Origin: Hyposmocoma kahamanoa | Taxonomy: Eukaryota > Arthropoda > Insecta > Lepidoptera > Cosmopterigidae | Direction: 5' to 3' | Length of the DNA stretch: 64,000 bases | Assembly: GCF_003589595.1 (NCBI RefSeq) | Contig: NW_020653715.1 | Span: 2,450,825 to 2,514,824, forward strand | Part shown: piece by piece, positions 33,990 through 44,455 of the stretch | Layout of the letters: every line of letters starts with the position of its first letter | Position numbering within the stretch: position 1 is the first letter of the stretch | Position numbers and translations under genes: made by a program | Notes under the pieces: model-generated | Database searches by the model: none | Told to the model about the DNA's origin: nothing | The model's input: the letters and a program-made list of their open reading frames with translations, nothing else

Positions 33990-35701
33990 TTTTAATTCAA
34001 ATGTAAGTGTGCATTTGACTTCCAACTCACCTGATGGAAAGTGACGATGAGGTCGACGATGGAGCATGCACACCTAAATAATGCCTATTCACTCTCGCCT
34101 TAAAAAGGTGCAAGTTATAATGTTCAGGGAACAAGTTATAATGTTCAGGGAACAAGTCTGCAGGCAGAGAATTCCACTCCATAGCCGTTCGCCATATAAA
34201 TGTGGAAGCGTAACGCTTCGCGCGAATCTTTGGAATATCCACAACATAGGGGTGGAAGCCAAGCCAAGCCTACGCCTAATCTCCCGATGATGGAAAGGGG
34301 AAGGCGGAATTAAACCGTGTAATTCCATCGTACACTCTCCGAGATATATCCTGTAAAATACCGATAAGCAGGCAACTTTACGGTGGTGTTCAAGGCTCTG
34401 CAGCTTCGCCTCTACTAATTCCGAGTCACCGTTCCGAGTTCCAAGCCTCTTGACACGCTTGTCAATTGAATCCAAGGTGGCCAGTTGGTATGTAGCAGAG
34501 CCATCCCAAAGGTGGCAGCAGTACTCCATACACGACCGGACTTGTGCTTGATACAGCTGAAGCAACTGTCCTGATGTGAAGTAAGGCCTCACACTGGAAA
34601 GGATGCCAAGCTTCCTGGCTGCATTTTTGGCCATGGATTCAATGTATCTGCCGAAGTTCAGATTCGACGACAGGTCCATTCAAAGTAGCTGGAGACGGTC
34701 GGCTATCGGTATAGATATATCACGAAGAGTCGGAGTCAGCTCAAAGGGATTTCGTTTTGTGGAGAATAGACACGCCTGCTTATGGTAGCGTTATATTTGA
34801 CAAGATTGGCATCGCCCCGATCGGAGACTGCCTTGGGCGTCAAATATAAACGGCTAACCATGGACACTTGACAAGACTGAATTTCCTCTCCACTGACTCC
34901 TGCATTGGTCAAGTATCTATCTACAACTGTGCTGTCATCAGCATACGCAAAGATACCTGGAATTAACATATCATTGATATGCAGCAAAAAGAGACTTGCA
35001 GACAGTACAGAACCCTGAGGAACTATCACCATATGTTCGGAAGAGTAACCTTCTAAGACCACTCGATTGGAACGTTCACTCAAGAAATCCGAGATCCAAT
35101 TGCAAAGGTCAGTGGTTAGCCCATAACATGGAAGCTTGCTTAAAAAGCTTGCGTGCCAGACCCTGTCAAAGGCTTTTAAACTGTCCAAAGACACTGCAAG
35201 TGCTTCTTCTTGCTTTTAGGCTATTGCCTTCCTCCATATGTGACATGCATGCACAAGAAGATCCCCAGTCGATCGCCCTCGTCGGAATCCGCGTTGGAGA
35301 TCACTGAGGAGGTCATTGTCTTCAAGGTATGACAGGAGACTGTTAATGAGTACACGTTCCCTAGTCTTGCAGAGAATGGAAGGGATTGAGATAGGTCTAT
35401 AATTGACAGGGTCAGCTCTGCTTTCTTTTTTGGGCACAGGTTGCACGTTTGCAAGCTTCCAATACCTGGGAACTACACCAGTCTCAAGAGAGAGGCGATA
35501 CAGGCGTGTGAGAACAGGAGACACCTCAGGCGCACAGTTACGTAGGACTACCGCTGGAATTCCATCTGGCCCGTTAGCTTTATTCACGTCAAGATTCCGC
35601 ATAGTTCTAAGTACTTCTTTTTGGCATATGCGAACTGGCGCTATAGTGCAGCCAGCCTGAGGTAAGGTAGGTGGTCGGTTCCCTGCGGCATCCAAACGCA
35701 A
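33990..35701 (-). mobile_element. 5'-truncated non-LTR retrotransposon (LINE), reverse transcriptase
   Basis: Minus-strand reading from 35701: palm/fingers motifs NANGPDGIPA-like (KANGPDGIPAVVLRN), VQPVPKK, NYRPISI, GFRRGRSTGD, then LDSLKAFDRVWHASF, PQGSVLS and the catalytic FAYADDS. C-terminal part: CMEYCCHLWDGSA, IPPSPFHHR, WNSLPA. The frame has an in-frame TAA at 35216-35218 and frameshifts near 34700-34740 and 34240. A 21-bp unit is duplicated at 34114-34155. The 3' UTR (34030-34080) is shared with 52620-52700. Inactive. Confidence 0.9.
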
Positions 35702-35758
35702 TGTGTATGATGTTGTCTAATATTTATTTATTGATGATGTTGTCTAGTAGATACTAAT

Positions 35759-35935
35759 TAACTGCCTCCGTAGCCGAACGGTTACCATGGACTGCCACAC
35801 AGAGTCCCAAGTACGATACCCGGGTTCGGAGAAATATTTGCATGACCTACATTAATTTCTCTCGGGTGTAATTTGTAGTTGTCTAAGTGTGTGACCATGT
35901 CGCCCGCGACACAGGATTTGTGTGTGCGTTATTAA
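35759..35935 (+). mobile_element. Family B tRNA-derived SINE
   Basis: 'actgcctccgtagccgaacg', 'gttaccatggactgccacac', box-B-like 'cccgggttcgg' and 'tttctctcgggtgtaatttg'. Confidence 0.8.
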
Positions 35936-35953
35936 ATTACAAGCTAATTTCTA

Positions 35954-36186
35954 GGGTCGGCGGACTAAAGCACATAAGTCAAAGTGCATCATTTATTAAT
36001 ATATAGTTATATATTTTTTGTGTTGTGTATAGTGTTGGAAGGCGTGAAGAGAATGATAAATTTGCAAACGACGCCTCTAGAATCCAGTTACAAATTTATG
36101 AAGTAACAAATTAATTTGACGTGTGTGCTTTTAAATTTTAATGAATGATTTTAGATTTTGACCTATGTCCTTTAGTCCGCCGACCC
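35954..36186. mobile_element. TIR MITE with TA flanks (233 bp)
   Basis: gggtcggcggactaaagcac at the left and its inverse at the right (tttagtccgccgaccc), both bordered by TA (35952-35953, 36187-36188). A TA target suggests a Tc1/mariner-type origin. No coding capacity. Confidence 0.7.
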
Positions 36187-36481
36187 TAGATTTAAATTAT
36201 GATCTTAATGTATCACTAATAACAACACATTATCTGCAATGAATTTTAACGAGAACATATGGCATCTTAGCAAATTACCCATTCTCAGGTTACATAGTGA
36301 GCAAGGTAGAAATTAATGTTTCTGTTGCGCCGGCCGTAAAGAGGTAAGTGCTGCTTAAACTAATGCCTGCTTAATAACAATGAGCTTACACCGTGTGAGC
36401 AGATACGGTTGCATTTATGTAGATCTTATATCTCACTTTTAACAGCGTAGTTTTACAGGACACATTCAAAAACATAGTTTA

Positions 36482-36672
36482 ACAGCAATAGAGCTCCTTG
36501 TGAAAGAGTTCGTCCAGGGAACTACCACAACCCAGCACTAATGTGAGCTTTACTGCGTTCCAGTATTGAAGGGTAAGGGTGCTGGTGACGTTACAGTCAC
36601 ATGGGACTTGTCAACTTATGTCTCAGGGTGACGCGCGTAAAAGCTCTGAGTGGCAACGCAACTTATGGGTAA
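36482..36672 (+). mobile_element. Family A retroposon, internally deleted
   Basis: 'gcaatagagctccttgtgaa', 'aagggtgctggtgacgttac' and 'cttatgtctcagggtgacgc'. The 3' tail is missing. Confidence 0.8.
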
Positions 36673-36713
36673 ACGTATTTAAACGCGGAAGTGGCAGGTA
36701 AAGAGTGTACAAG

Positions 36714-37294
36714 ATAATAATAATAATAATAATTGGGATCGAGACATCATCACCAACCACACTATCCTCAGCAACAGACCTGAATTAACACTAACTGTTA
36801 AATCTACAAGACCACCTACCTCATAGATATTGCCGTTCCCAATACAAATAACCTAAAACAGAAACACACTAAAGAAAATACAAAAGTACATACCTTTATC
36901 AGACGAAACCAAACAGATGTGGTACCAAGAAAACATTAAGATAGTCTCCATTATAATTTCGTCAACTGGTATCATACCAAAAACTCTTCATACCGCCTTA
37001 AAAATGATAGATCTGCACCCTAAAACCTACTTACCTCTACAAAAGTCAATTGTACTAGACACATGCTCGACAGTCCGCCGTTTCTTAAATACACCTGATT
37101 TAACAAACTCCACAAAAAACCACAACTCACTCACATCCCCTCACCATACCACAACAGAACCAGAATACTTGGCCTAAGCCAAAAGGTCTAAGCTTAGGGA
37201 TAAGGTCGGATATTTGGAACCAGGTACGGGCTTAGGCCCGATTTTCAGTCGAGTACAAGCAAAAATCTTAACATCATAATAATAATAATAATAA
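36714..37294 (+). mobile_element. LINE C-terminal fragment bounded by (ATA)n tracts
   Basis: Plus-strand frames read NWDRDIITNHTILSNRPE and then MWYQENIKIVSIIISSTGII, LHPKTYLPLQKSIVLDTC and VRRFLN, ending at 37177. This is the conserved end of a non-LTR polymerase lineage (possibly R2/R4-like). A stop and frameshift separate the two parts. Trinucleotide tracts lie at 36714-36733 and 37274-37294. Confidence 0.7.
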
Positions 37295-37452
37295 CACACA
37301 CACTAAACATAACCCCGCACCCACCACACCCAAACCCACGAGAGAAATAAATGTAGGCCATACAAATATTTCTTCCGGCCCGATACTCGACACTGGATCG
37401 GGACCTCTGCGTGGCAGTCCGACATGGTAACCGTTCGTCCACAGAGGCAGTT
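37295..37452 (-). mobile_element. Family B tRNA-derived SINE
   Basis: Minus-oriented: 'aactgcctctgtggacgaac' head, 'tgccacgcagaggtcccgat', 'tgtatggcctacatttattt' and the ATA microsatellite just beyond its 3' end. Confidence 0.8.
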
Positions 37453-38000
37453 AAAAGAGAGGAACGATTTGAAATTAAAGAAGGAAAGACGACGCACGGG
37501 ACGGAGTGTGTTGAAGCAGCAAGAATAAATAATGTTTCACCTTTTTTTTTTATTATCCCAGATACGCAACGTTCCTGTCTTTTCCTTTTCTAACAAAGTT
37601 CATTCGAAAACCGAATCGTTAAACGAAAAGCAACCACAACTGAACATAAGTAATTAAGTGTCCATTATTGTCTCAGACAGTCGTCAAACATCGGGCCTTT
37701 GTAAACAGAGTTTATTCGCCACCGAACACGGTGTACGTACTGTTTGATGTTTCCGACTATTGATTAAACGAAATGCAGATCGCTGGACGTAAATAAATTA
37801 AATAGTAAATTTATGTCGAAAGGGAGTATATTTAAGAATGAATTCATAATAATGATATTTATTTGTTAGAGCACATACATCTTGACCCTTTAGAATTCGG
37901 ACCGGTCTTCAAGATTGAATTTAAATCGTACATGTCCAGTTTGATTCGCTCTTGACTTTTTTCACATAGTAAAACAACCTTCATTCATTATGCAAGTATT

Positions 38001-38295
38001 TTTTTATGATACCAAGTAACGGGACGACCAAGACGTGCGCCTGTTGTTAAGCGACACGCCTGTCCATAGCAGCTATAATACCATTCTGAGCAAAAATATC
38101 TGAGGGACACTGCACTGCGCCCGTCACTCTGAGACATAAGTTGACAAGTCCCATGTGCCTGTAATTTCACCAGCACCCCTTACCCTTCTAAACCGGAACG
38201 CAGTAATGCTCACATACCTGCTTGGCGGCAGAAATGAGTAAAGTGGCAGTACCACCCTGGACGAACTCTTTCACAAACAGCTCTACAGCTGCTGG
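38001..38295 (-). mobile_element. Family A retroposon, near full-length
   Basis: Starts 'ttatgataccaagtaacggg' and ends 'gaactctttcacaaacagct'. Followed by a (ttc)n tract at 38311-38332. 37453-38000 holds nothing recognised. Confidence 0.85.
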
Positions 38296-38404
38296 ATTGT
38301 CTTCGACATTTTTCTTCTTCTTCTTCTTCTTCGAAGTTGTTAACGAGACGTATAGTTATTCAACGTTCACAAATATACGCAATTTCGAAATTAAAGTTAA
38401 AAGT

Positions 38405-38475
38405 ACAAACCGCCCAGAGATTCGAATCGTTGACTTCATTTAGAAGCTACCGTTCTCCCAATGGGTTACCACAAC
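38405..38475 (-). repeat. tRNA-like SINE head remnant
   Basis: Minus strand: 'gtggtaacccattgggagaa' and 'acgattcgaatctc', similar to 62785-62850. Not a functional tRNA. Confidence 0.4.
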
Positions 38476-38591
38476 GTAACTAACACATATAAAATTAATT
38501 ATTTGCGGATAAAAAATCTTGATCAACCAGGAATATCCCCGTATAGTCGGTGTTTTGTAAAAAAGGCGAACGCGCCATTTAAATTTTAAAA

Positions 38592-38765
38592 CAGCCCCCG
38601 TAGCATGGCTACGCATGATAGTCGCGACGCGCGCGATAAAATTGAAATAGGCGCGCACTATTGGCTATCCAAATTAGATCTGATTGAGACAGACAATAGC
38701 GCGCGCTTATTTCATTTTTATCGCGCGTGTCGCGACTATCATGTGTAGCCATGCTATGGGGGCTG
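38592..38765. mobile_element. M3 GC-rich foldback MITE, copy 1
   Basis: Palindromic 174 bp: cagcccccgtagcatggcta and its inverse, with 'gtcgcgacgcgcgcgataaa' arms and a short loop 'ttagatctgattgagac'. It is rich in gcgcgc. Second copy at 43113-43283. CAG...CTG ends fit hAT or CACTA types but no target duplication is visible. Confidence 0.7.
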
Positions 38766-38984
38766 GACGTAAATATTTTAAAACAGTCGTTAAAACCTAA
38801 AACATGCTCCCCTGATAAATTTTTCGAAATGGCACTTTCGCTCTTTCTTCAAAACACTCGCATATTCTCAGATCTTTTGTTGCATTCACAAGACGTACCT
38901 ATATTCAACCTCTTTATCTAAAAGGAAATGAAAGTATTTTTTCGAATCTGAATCACATAATATATATATAAAAATTCAAACAAA

Positions 38985-39035
38985 CCAACATTTCGGGCCC
39001 TTTACAGGTCCCATAGTAATGACCGACACTTTCTC
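38985..39035. mobile_element. M4 element, fragment
   Basis: 'aaacaaaccaacatttcggg' and 'ccctttacaggtcccatag'. Confidence 0.5.
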
Positions 39036-39059
39036 TCAAATTTCATAGCGTGAAATCAT

Positions 39060-39585
39060 CAAATTGATTAAACTCTACTGCTTATTCGTAAGAGCATGTT
39101 TATTCGACAGGAATTTCATCGCACGTGTTCAGAGACCGAATTGTCATGGCAAAATACGCTCTATTTTTTTAGCTTTTACGTTTTAACTGAAATGAGCGTA
39201 TCAGGCGCGCGGTCGAAGCTGGCTTGTTTTTGGTCTGCTCGGCGACCACGCGGATTTATTGTTCCCGAGGAATTTAAATGTTAGTGCGTAGTAAATAGAT
39301 TTCAGATTCGCCATTAATGTACGTGAAACTTTCACATAGTGTAACTGGGCGCTTAGGCAGAGTCCCCTGAGTACTAAGTACCTAAGAAATTGGGGTTGCG
39401 CTTTGTAAATAGAAATCTGTGCACATTTATCATTTACATAATTTTTTTTAAATGTCAAGATCGAGAGAACCTGTATTTGATTCACTTTAAATTTGAACTT
39501 CGTATGGAAAATTTTGAACGTAAACTGGAATCTTATTATAAAAGTCTATACATCGCTTCTTAAATAAATTTGTGACTTTGTGAAG
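39060..39585 (-). mobile_element. LINE 3' end (23600 family) with an internal insertion
   Basis: The flanks 'aaactctactgcttattcgt' and 'agtcccctgagtac', 'gctttgtaaatag.aa', 'gtgactttgtgaagacg' match the LINE tail at 23600-24010. Between 39095 and 39350 it is interrupted by a segment shared with 55150-55365. Confidence 0.6.
39095..39350 (+). repeat. Dispersed element fragment (with 55150-55365)
   Basis: Shares 'gcaaaatac.ctctattt', 'ttttaact.aaatgagcgt', 'gaggaatttaaatgtt' and 'ttcagattcgccattaatgt' with the interior of the TIR element at 55046. Confidence 0.55.
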
Positions 39586-40318
39586 ACGTAATTTTCGCTA
39601 TTCTTCTTAACACACGTAATGTCAAATCCTCTTCCACCATTCAGACACTTTTGGTACTAGCAAAATAATGATGGAATAGTCGACCTTCATGAAGGATGAG
39701 TTTTGGCCGAAGGGTGTCATGTGCCGACGTTTCCGATGCCGGCTATCGGACGCTCACATTGCGTCGCACGTCACAGACAATACGTGTAAATAATAATTAA
39801 TCATTAGTGTTTTATGGTATTATTATATGTATGTTAGTCTATAAGGTATGTTTTAGGGGTCTTTGTAACCTGAATACAAATGAATAAATAAAAAACAATT
39901 GTGTAAGATAGCATAGAGGTGTACATAACAAATTAGCCTAAATAAGTTTCCCTACAACGATAAAATCAGTCATCCACCAACTAACAACTCATTTATTTGT
40001 ATCTTCCACCGTCATTGTAAACCATCTTTAATTTCAACTATATTACCATATTTCGAAGGATAAATATCGCTTCTACCAAAATCTTTTAATCCATAAAAGC
40101 ATCCTCAGTACTTAAAACTAAAAAACTACTTTAAAAACAACCGTTAAGATTTTGTAAATAGTAGAAGCCCATAAGGAAATGCACCGAACGTCGCAGACGA
40201 TAAGGGGTTATCAAAGAAAATACGGCGGCGACGGGCGTTGTACATTTTAAGATACCAATAAAGTTGCAAAATCTTTTTATTCTACGCTTGCAACTTTGTT
40301 TAAAATTTATTTATTTTA
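39586..40318. other. Unassigned interval
   Basis: Possible decayed 3' end near 39840-39895 ('gtaacctgaatacaaatgaa', 'aataaataaaa'), otherwise nothing recognised. Confidence 0.4.
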
Positions 40319-40492
40319 CGTAGCAGTAGCCACCTGACCCATTTCTTACCGCCAAACAGTAATGTGAGCATTACTGCGTTCCGATTTTGAAGGGTAAGGG
40401 TACTGAGTGTCATAACTGGCACATGGAACTCTTCAACTTAAATCTCAGGGTGACTGGCACAGTGGCCCTTTAACCTCAGATCGTAGTTGTAT
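40319..40492 (+). mobile_element. Family A retroposon, 5' and middle part
   Basis: 'gccaaacagtaatgtgagca', 'ttactgcgttccgattttga' and 'aatctcagggtgactggcac'. An M4 copy follows. Confidence 0.75.
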
Positions 40493-40511
40493 TTTGAAAT
40501 ATGGAAATCAG

Positions 40512-40690
40512 CATAATATAGGAAATGAAATATTTTTTTCGGATTCAACTCACACATATTTGTTTTTACATTAAAACGTTTCAGGCCCTTAACAAGTCCC
40601 ATGGTCACGGCTGACGGTCAACCGAAAACAAATATAATGACGCAATTTAAATCCAAGAAAACAATCGCGAATACCGAAAAACTCGGCCTT
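40512..40690. mobile_element. M4 TIR element, degraded
   Basis: Left 'aggaaatgaaat.tttttt.cgga', centre 'aagtcccatggtcacggctg', right 'gcaatttaaatccaagaaaa'. Ends just before the minus-strand exon. Confidence 0.6.
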
Positions 40691-40718
40691 ATATTATATT
40701 ATTGAAGTACGGACTTAC

Positions 40719-40946
40719 TAACGTCGTAACGAAATCAGAGACTACAAACTTTAGGTATAGCGAGTCAGATTTCAATAAACTGTCACCCAGTGCAGCTTGT
40801 ACAAGCGTCGAGTTGTGTCCTGAGCTGAGGTTTGTGCTCACTTGGATAGCCTCAACTCCGCTACTTAAATACGAGTTGTGAGCCTTCGGTTCGACCCTTA
40901 GTTCCATGGCACAGTCAAGGCCGTCAACTGCCAGTTGCAAAATGTC
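40719..40946 (-). CDS. Candidate internal exon, unidentified protein (possibly VPS13-like lipid-transfer family)
   Basis: A 76-codon segment is open on the minus strand between a strong acceptor (pyrimidine tract then gtaag) and a perfect gtaagt donor. Its length is a multiple of three and both ends are phase 0. The peptide contains DILQLAVDGLDCAMELRVEP, then a serine/asparagine-rich stretch, then SDSLYLKFVVSDF. Alternating hydrophobic residues suggest beta strands, and the pattern faintly recalls repeats of VPS13/chorein bridge proteins; that is a guess, not an identification. Base composition is more balanced than the surrounding AT-rich DNA. It lies 10.7 kb from the Nup88 exon, on the opposite strand, so the two genes may be convergent or interleaved. 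Confidence 0.55.
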
Positions 40947-40991
40947 CTTACAAAAAAAGGAAAAATTGTTATTCGGTCTGTCCTTATTTCT

Positions 40992-41082
40992 TTTTATAAT
41001 TATCAAGTAACGGAAGTAGTGCGTTTGGCGACACGCCTACCTGTGCTTTGCAGTGCCACTCAGAACTTTAAATCGTAAAGAA
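40992..41082 (-). mobile_element. Family A retroposon, 3' fragment in candidate intron
   Basis: 'ttataattatcaagtaacgg', 'ggcgacacgcctacctgtgc' and 'gcagtgccactcagaacttt'. Confidence 0.65.
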
Positions 41083-41478
41083 AGAATAATTACGAATCTA
41101 TATAACCTCAAGTGGCTTTGTTTGATCCCGCATAACAGCGAATGTTGAATCAATCACTTTAGAAAAAATATATAATAAAACTGAAGATATACACTGATGA
41201 CTATACAGTGTGAAAACACGATTCCTTAAAATTGTCACTATATTTTACAAGAATACACAGTATTCAATAGATAAGTCACATATACCAATGAGTTTTTTTT
41301 TTCAACTGAACTCAATAGAACACGTATACTATACGATATACATTTTTCAAATGGCGTTAATTTCGTTTGTAAAAAAATTAGTTCTGAAGTAAAGTCGGTG
41401 TCCTTGCGTGTGAAAATGAATCGTACTAGTACGAGAAAAATTTCAATTCTAGCGTATCGAGTCTTAAAGTAACGCTAC

Positions 41479-41589
41479 CATTTTTATTTCTTTGTAGATG
41501 GAAATGTCTGCATAGTCTGTACCAGCACCAAGCTCAAATCCTTGCTGCAACTTTAGCCGGAACATCTTAGCATAATTAGCCGACAGGGG
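41479..41589 (-). CDS. Candidate internal exon, unidentified protein (upstream of pair)
   Basis: On the minus strand a 37-codon open segment runs from an acceptor (aataaacag) to a weak donor (gtagcg), both at phase 0. The peptide contains MFRLKLQQGFELGAG and YADISIYKEIKM and looks protein-like. Its end phase matches the start phase of the exon at 40719-40946, and joining them keeps one frame. The intervening 532-bp intron holds a family A fragment. The plus strand also has a good-looking acceptor here but its frame stops after about 23 codons. I do not recognise the protein. Confidence 0.45.
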
Positions 41590-41774
41590 CTGTTTATTGC
41601 TAATATTAGTTGTTTGGATTAATACTGCCTGTCTACGAGGTACTTCGCGCTTTTAGTGCTATTATCATAAACAGCGATATAGTTGCCATTACCATCCTAT
41701 TATATCTAATACGCGTTAAGTAGTTTGGGAGGATGCTCTGAAGGATGTTTCAGTTCGTTTATTAGTTGTAGAGC

Positions 41775-41837
41775 TTTAGCAGCAGTAAAGCTCCTTGTGA
41801 AAAAGTTCGTCCGGGGTAACACTACCACTGCCGTCCA
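41775..41837 (+). mobile_element. Family A retroposon, 5' fragment
   Basis: 'gcagtaaagctccttgtgaa' and 'agttcgtccggggtaacact'. Confidence 0.65.
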
Positions 41838-41904
41838 CTAACTAAGAAATGACAAAATAATTTTTCGAGATATCATAAAAACCATAACCCACTAACAATG
41901 GGTT

Positions 41905-41975
41905 TTTAGGTTTTCGCGATTGTTACACATAGGAAATGAAACTATTTTTCTACTAACTAGTTTCATTTTCTAAAC
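41905..41975. mobile_element. M4 element, one arm
   Basis: 'ttaggttttcgcgattgtta' and 'cacataggaaatgaaactat'; the second arm is reduced to 'tagtttcattttc'. Confidence 0.55.
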
Positions 41976-41990
41976 CACAACCCAGTTTTA

Positions 41991-42165
41991 GGGTCGTATT
42001 CCAGAACTCTACTCAATACTCAAGTCAGGACTTGAATATTGCAGTGAGCACTGAAAATCATACTCAAGTCCTTGCCATGAGGGTCGTATTGCCAGTGCTT
42101 GAAATCATACTCAAGTCTGCTCAAATCCTGACTTGAGCATTGAGTAGAGTTCTGGAATACGACCC
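41991..42165. mobile_element. M2 foldback MITE, copy 2
   Basis: gggtcgtattccagaactct at the left and its inverse at the right, flanked by TTA at 41988-41990 and 42166-42168. Confidence 0.8.
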
Positions 42166-42349
42166 TTAGACTATTGAAATTGGTTAATGATATTTCAGCT
42201 ATGCATAGATAGGGTAAGTTCCGATAAGTTGAACAAGTTGTCTAAGTTTAATTGTTTTAAAAGACACAAAATTCTGCTCTATTTATAGCTATTAAATCGG
42301 ATATTTGACAGTTTGTCACCTAGCCGCGTATTAGTCAATGGACCGCAGT

Positions 42350-42418
42350 ATACCTATTTCTGCCGCCAAGCAATAATGTGAGCGTTAGTTCGTTCCGGAT
42401 TTTAAGGGCAAGGATCCC
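42350..42418 (+). mobile_element. Family A retroposon, fragment
   Basis: 'tatttctgccgccaagcaat', 'aatgtgagcgttagttcgtt' and 'ccggattttaagggcaagga'. Confidence 0.65.
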
Positions 42419-42644
42419 AAATGTGCTAATTTTAAATCACCTCAGTTGTGTGTCCATAGTGTGTCAGTGGTAGGATTTTGTACGTTTGGTATTCTGCTAG
42501 AAGTTAAGAGTAGTGGCTTATCAGTGGCTAGCCATCGAGCTACTATTCAACTGCCGTTGCAATCTTTTGGTATTCTGCTTTTCAATGGCGTGTCGACAGC
42601 GTAATGCATTAATGTTATATATATCAATACCAGAACTATCAATT

Positions 42645-43000
42645 AATGTAAGGGACAAAACATGGTTTTTCAGGAGAGCCAAAAAACGATTTTATTTTTT
42701 CAAATCTGTCTATAACTTTTTACTGTCTGCTCCAATTTTCATTGTGTCTAGATTTAGGAATTCCCAATGGTTTAAAATATAGCATATCCCTTATATTGAA
42801 AAAAGACGTTTAGTTGTGAAGGATAAAGTATAGGATCCTTTACAATAGAATTACGTATAATTTTCTATTTCTCTTCCTGTTTACACTACGCTCGACGATT
42901 TACACATAAAATATTAGTAACGTAAGCCACACCTAAACATCTCTTTTTAATGTTTATTAACGTAAGGGACATGCTATATTTTAAAACACTGGGCTACATT
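42645..43000. repeat. Imperfect inverted-repeat region
   Basis: 'ttaaaatatagcatatccct' at 42771 is the inverse of 'agggacatgctatattttaa' at 42965, and 'gtaagggac' also occurs at 42649. Possibly a small TIR element; class unknown. Confidence 0.4.
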
Positions 43001-43112
43001 TTAATTTTTTTATTCTAAATTTTAATAATACCAATCGATAGAGCGGGTACTTCCGAATCCAATGATATATGTAACTCATTTTCGACAAAATGTCTTACGT
43101 TAATTAATACTT

Positions 43113-43283
43113 CAGCCCCCGCATGACTACGCATGACAGTCGCGACGCGCGCGATAAAATTGAATTAAACGCGCGCTATTGGCTGTCTACATTAGATCTG
43201 ATTGAGACAGCCAATAGCGCGCATTTATTTCAATTTTATCGCGCGCGTCGCGACTATCATGCGTAGCCATGCTACGGGGGCTG
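43113..43283. mobile_element. M3 GC-rich foldback MITE, copy 2
   Basis: cagcccccgcatgactacgc ... 'gccatgctacgggggctg', 171 bp, close to copy 1 with the same loop 'ttagatctgattgagaca'. Confidence 0.75.
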
Positions 43284-43547
43284 GTATCGTTTAATATGAA
43301 GACTAAATTGCTGTTGAAACGAGATAAAAATTAAGATATGCTTAGTAATTCCTATGGTAGTTTTAGTAAGGCAACATCGATCGTTAGTAATTGAATGAAG
43401 AAATGTGCCATCATTCCACTGAGACTCCACTGCTATTGCAATTAGATTTTGGCAGAATAACAAATATTGTCATAATTGGAATATTATCACAATGGAGTCT
43501 CGGTGAATTACAGCTACTAGTGGTTTCAAAAAAATTTGCAGTATTGG

Positions 43548-43665
43548 ACCACATGGGACTTGTCAACTTTTTGCCTCAGAGTGACTTGCGCAGTGGTGCG
43601 TGTGGACTGGGCGTGACGCTTACCACTAAGTCCACTACTTGTCCGTCCCATCATTGATGCCATAG
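43548..43665 (+). mobile_element. Family A retroposon, 3' half
   Basis: 'accacatgggacttgtcaac', 'ctcagagtgacttgcgcagt' and 'tactaagtcc.ctacttgtccgtcc'-like tail. Confidence 0.65.
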
Positions 43666-44014
43666 TAACAAATTTAATAGAATAACACATATACCTACAC
43701 TCATGTTTTTGGCAAAAACTATCGTTCTATATTTTCCACCAGCTATTGTAAAAATTAAAATATTTTTTTATTTAGGTATGTATGTACCCATTAAACATTA
43801 CAATTTAACATTACATTAGATGATATATCAATGACTTACTTTCTCAAACTCGTATTTAATAAAGACTGATTATTCAGGAGACGGCAAACCTTTCTATTTA
43901 TTTTAAATGTCTTGTCAAGGGTGTTAATTTGGATACATTGCTTAAAGTTAAAGCCAGTACGTGAATATAAAGAAATGTGATATCAAATCAGCGTGCAAAA
44001 TTTGTATAAACAAA

Positions 44015-44060
44015 TCGAGTTCTTAAGTTTTCGCGATTGTTACACATAGGAAATGAAGAT
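44015..44060. mobile_element. M4 element, one arm
   Basis: 'cgagttcttaagttttcgcg' and 'attgttacacataggaaatg'. Confidence 0.55.
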
Positions 44061-44309
44061 GGTTTCTCCGTACCACCAGTTTGGGATCCAGTATTTCCTC
44101 TGATGAAAAATCCCAAACAGACATAAGACTGCAGTACTAATTAATATGTTTTAGTTCATTCTAATTTCTATTATTAAGTAATAATAAATTGAACTTAATA
44201 AAAATTCATTCAATAAAATAATTTGTGAAACATAATGTAGCGTAAATTGGAATGTTTTCTTTGTAAAATTGAAAATAAGGTATTTAATTAATAACTATTG
44301 TAACTATAG

Positions 44310-44455
44310 TGGAAAAATAGAGTGGTTTGCATTAATATTAGACATAACTGGTTGAAGACTGTACCACCTCAGTCTACCGTGACCATGGGAGGTCCCATAA
44401 AGGGCCCGCAACGTCGGTGTGTTAAATCCGGAAAAATAGTTTCATTTCGTGTATT
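44310..44455. mobile_element. M4 element, right half
   Basis: 'gtggtttgcattaatattag', 'ccacctcagtctaccgtgac' and 'ccggaaaaatagtttcattt'. It may be the other half of the arm at 44015. Confidence 0.6.

Noticed and set aside
36240..36341. Short frame followed by a gtaagt donor
   Set aside because: The only open frame is 33 codons and its phase does not fit the Nup88 exon; no homologue recognised.
43391..43657. Plus-strand frame with a discoidin-like stretch (LDFGRITNIVIIG)
   Set aside because: The DNA has inverted repeats (ccactgagactcc and ggagtctcggtg) and runs straight into a family A copy; more likely repeat than gene.
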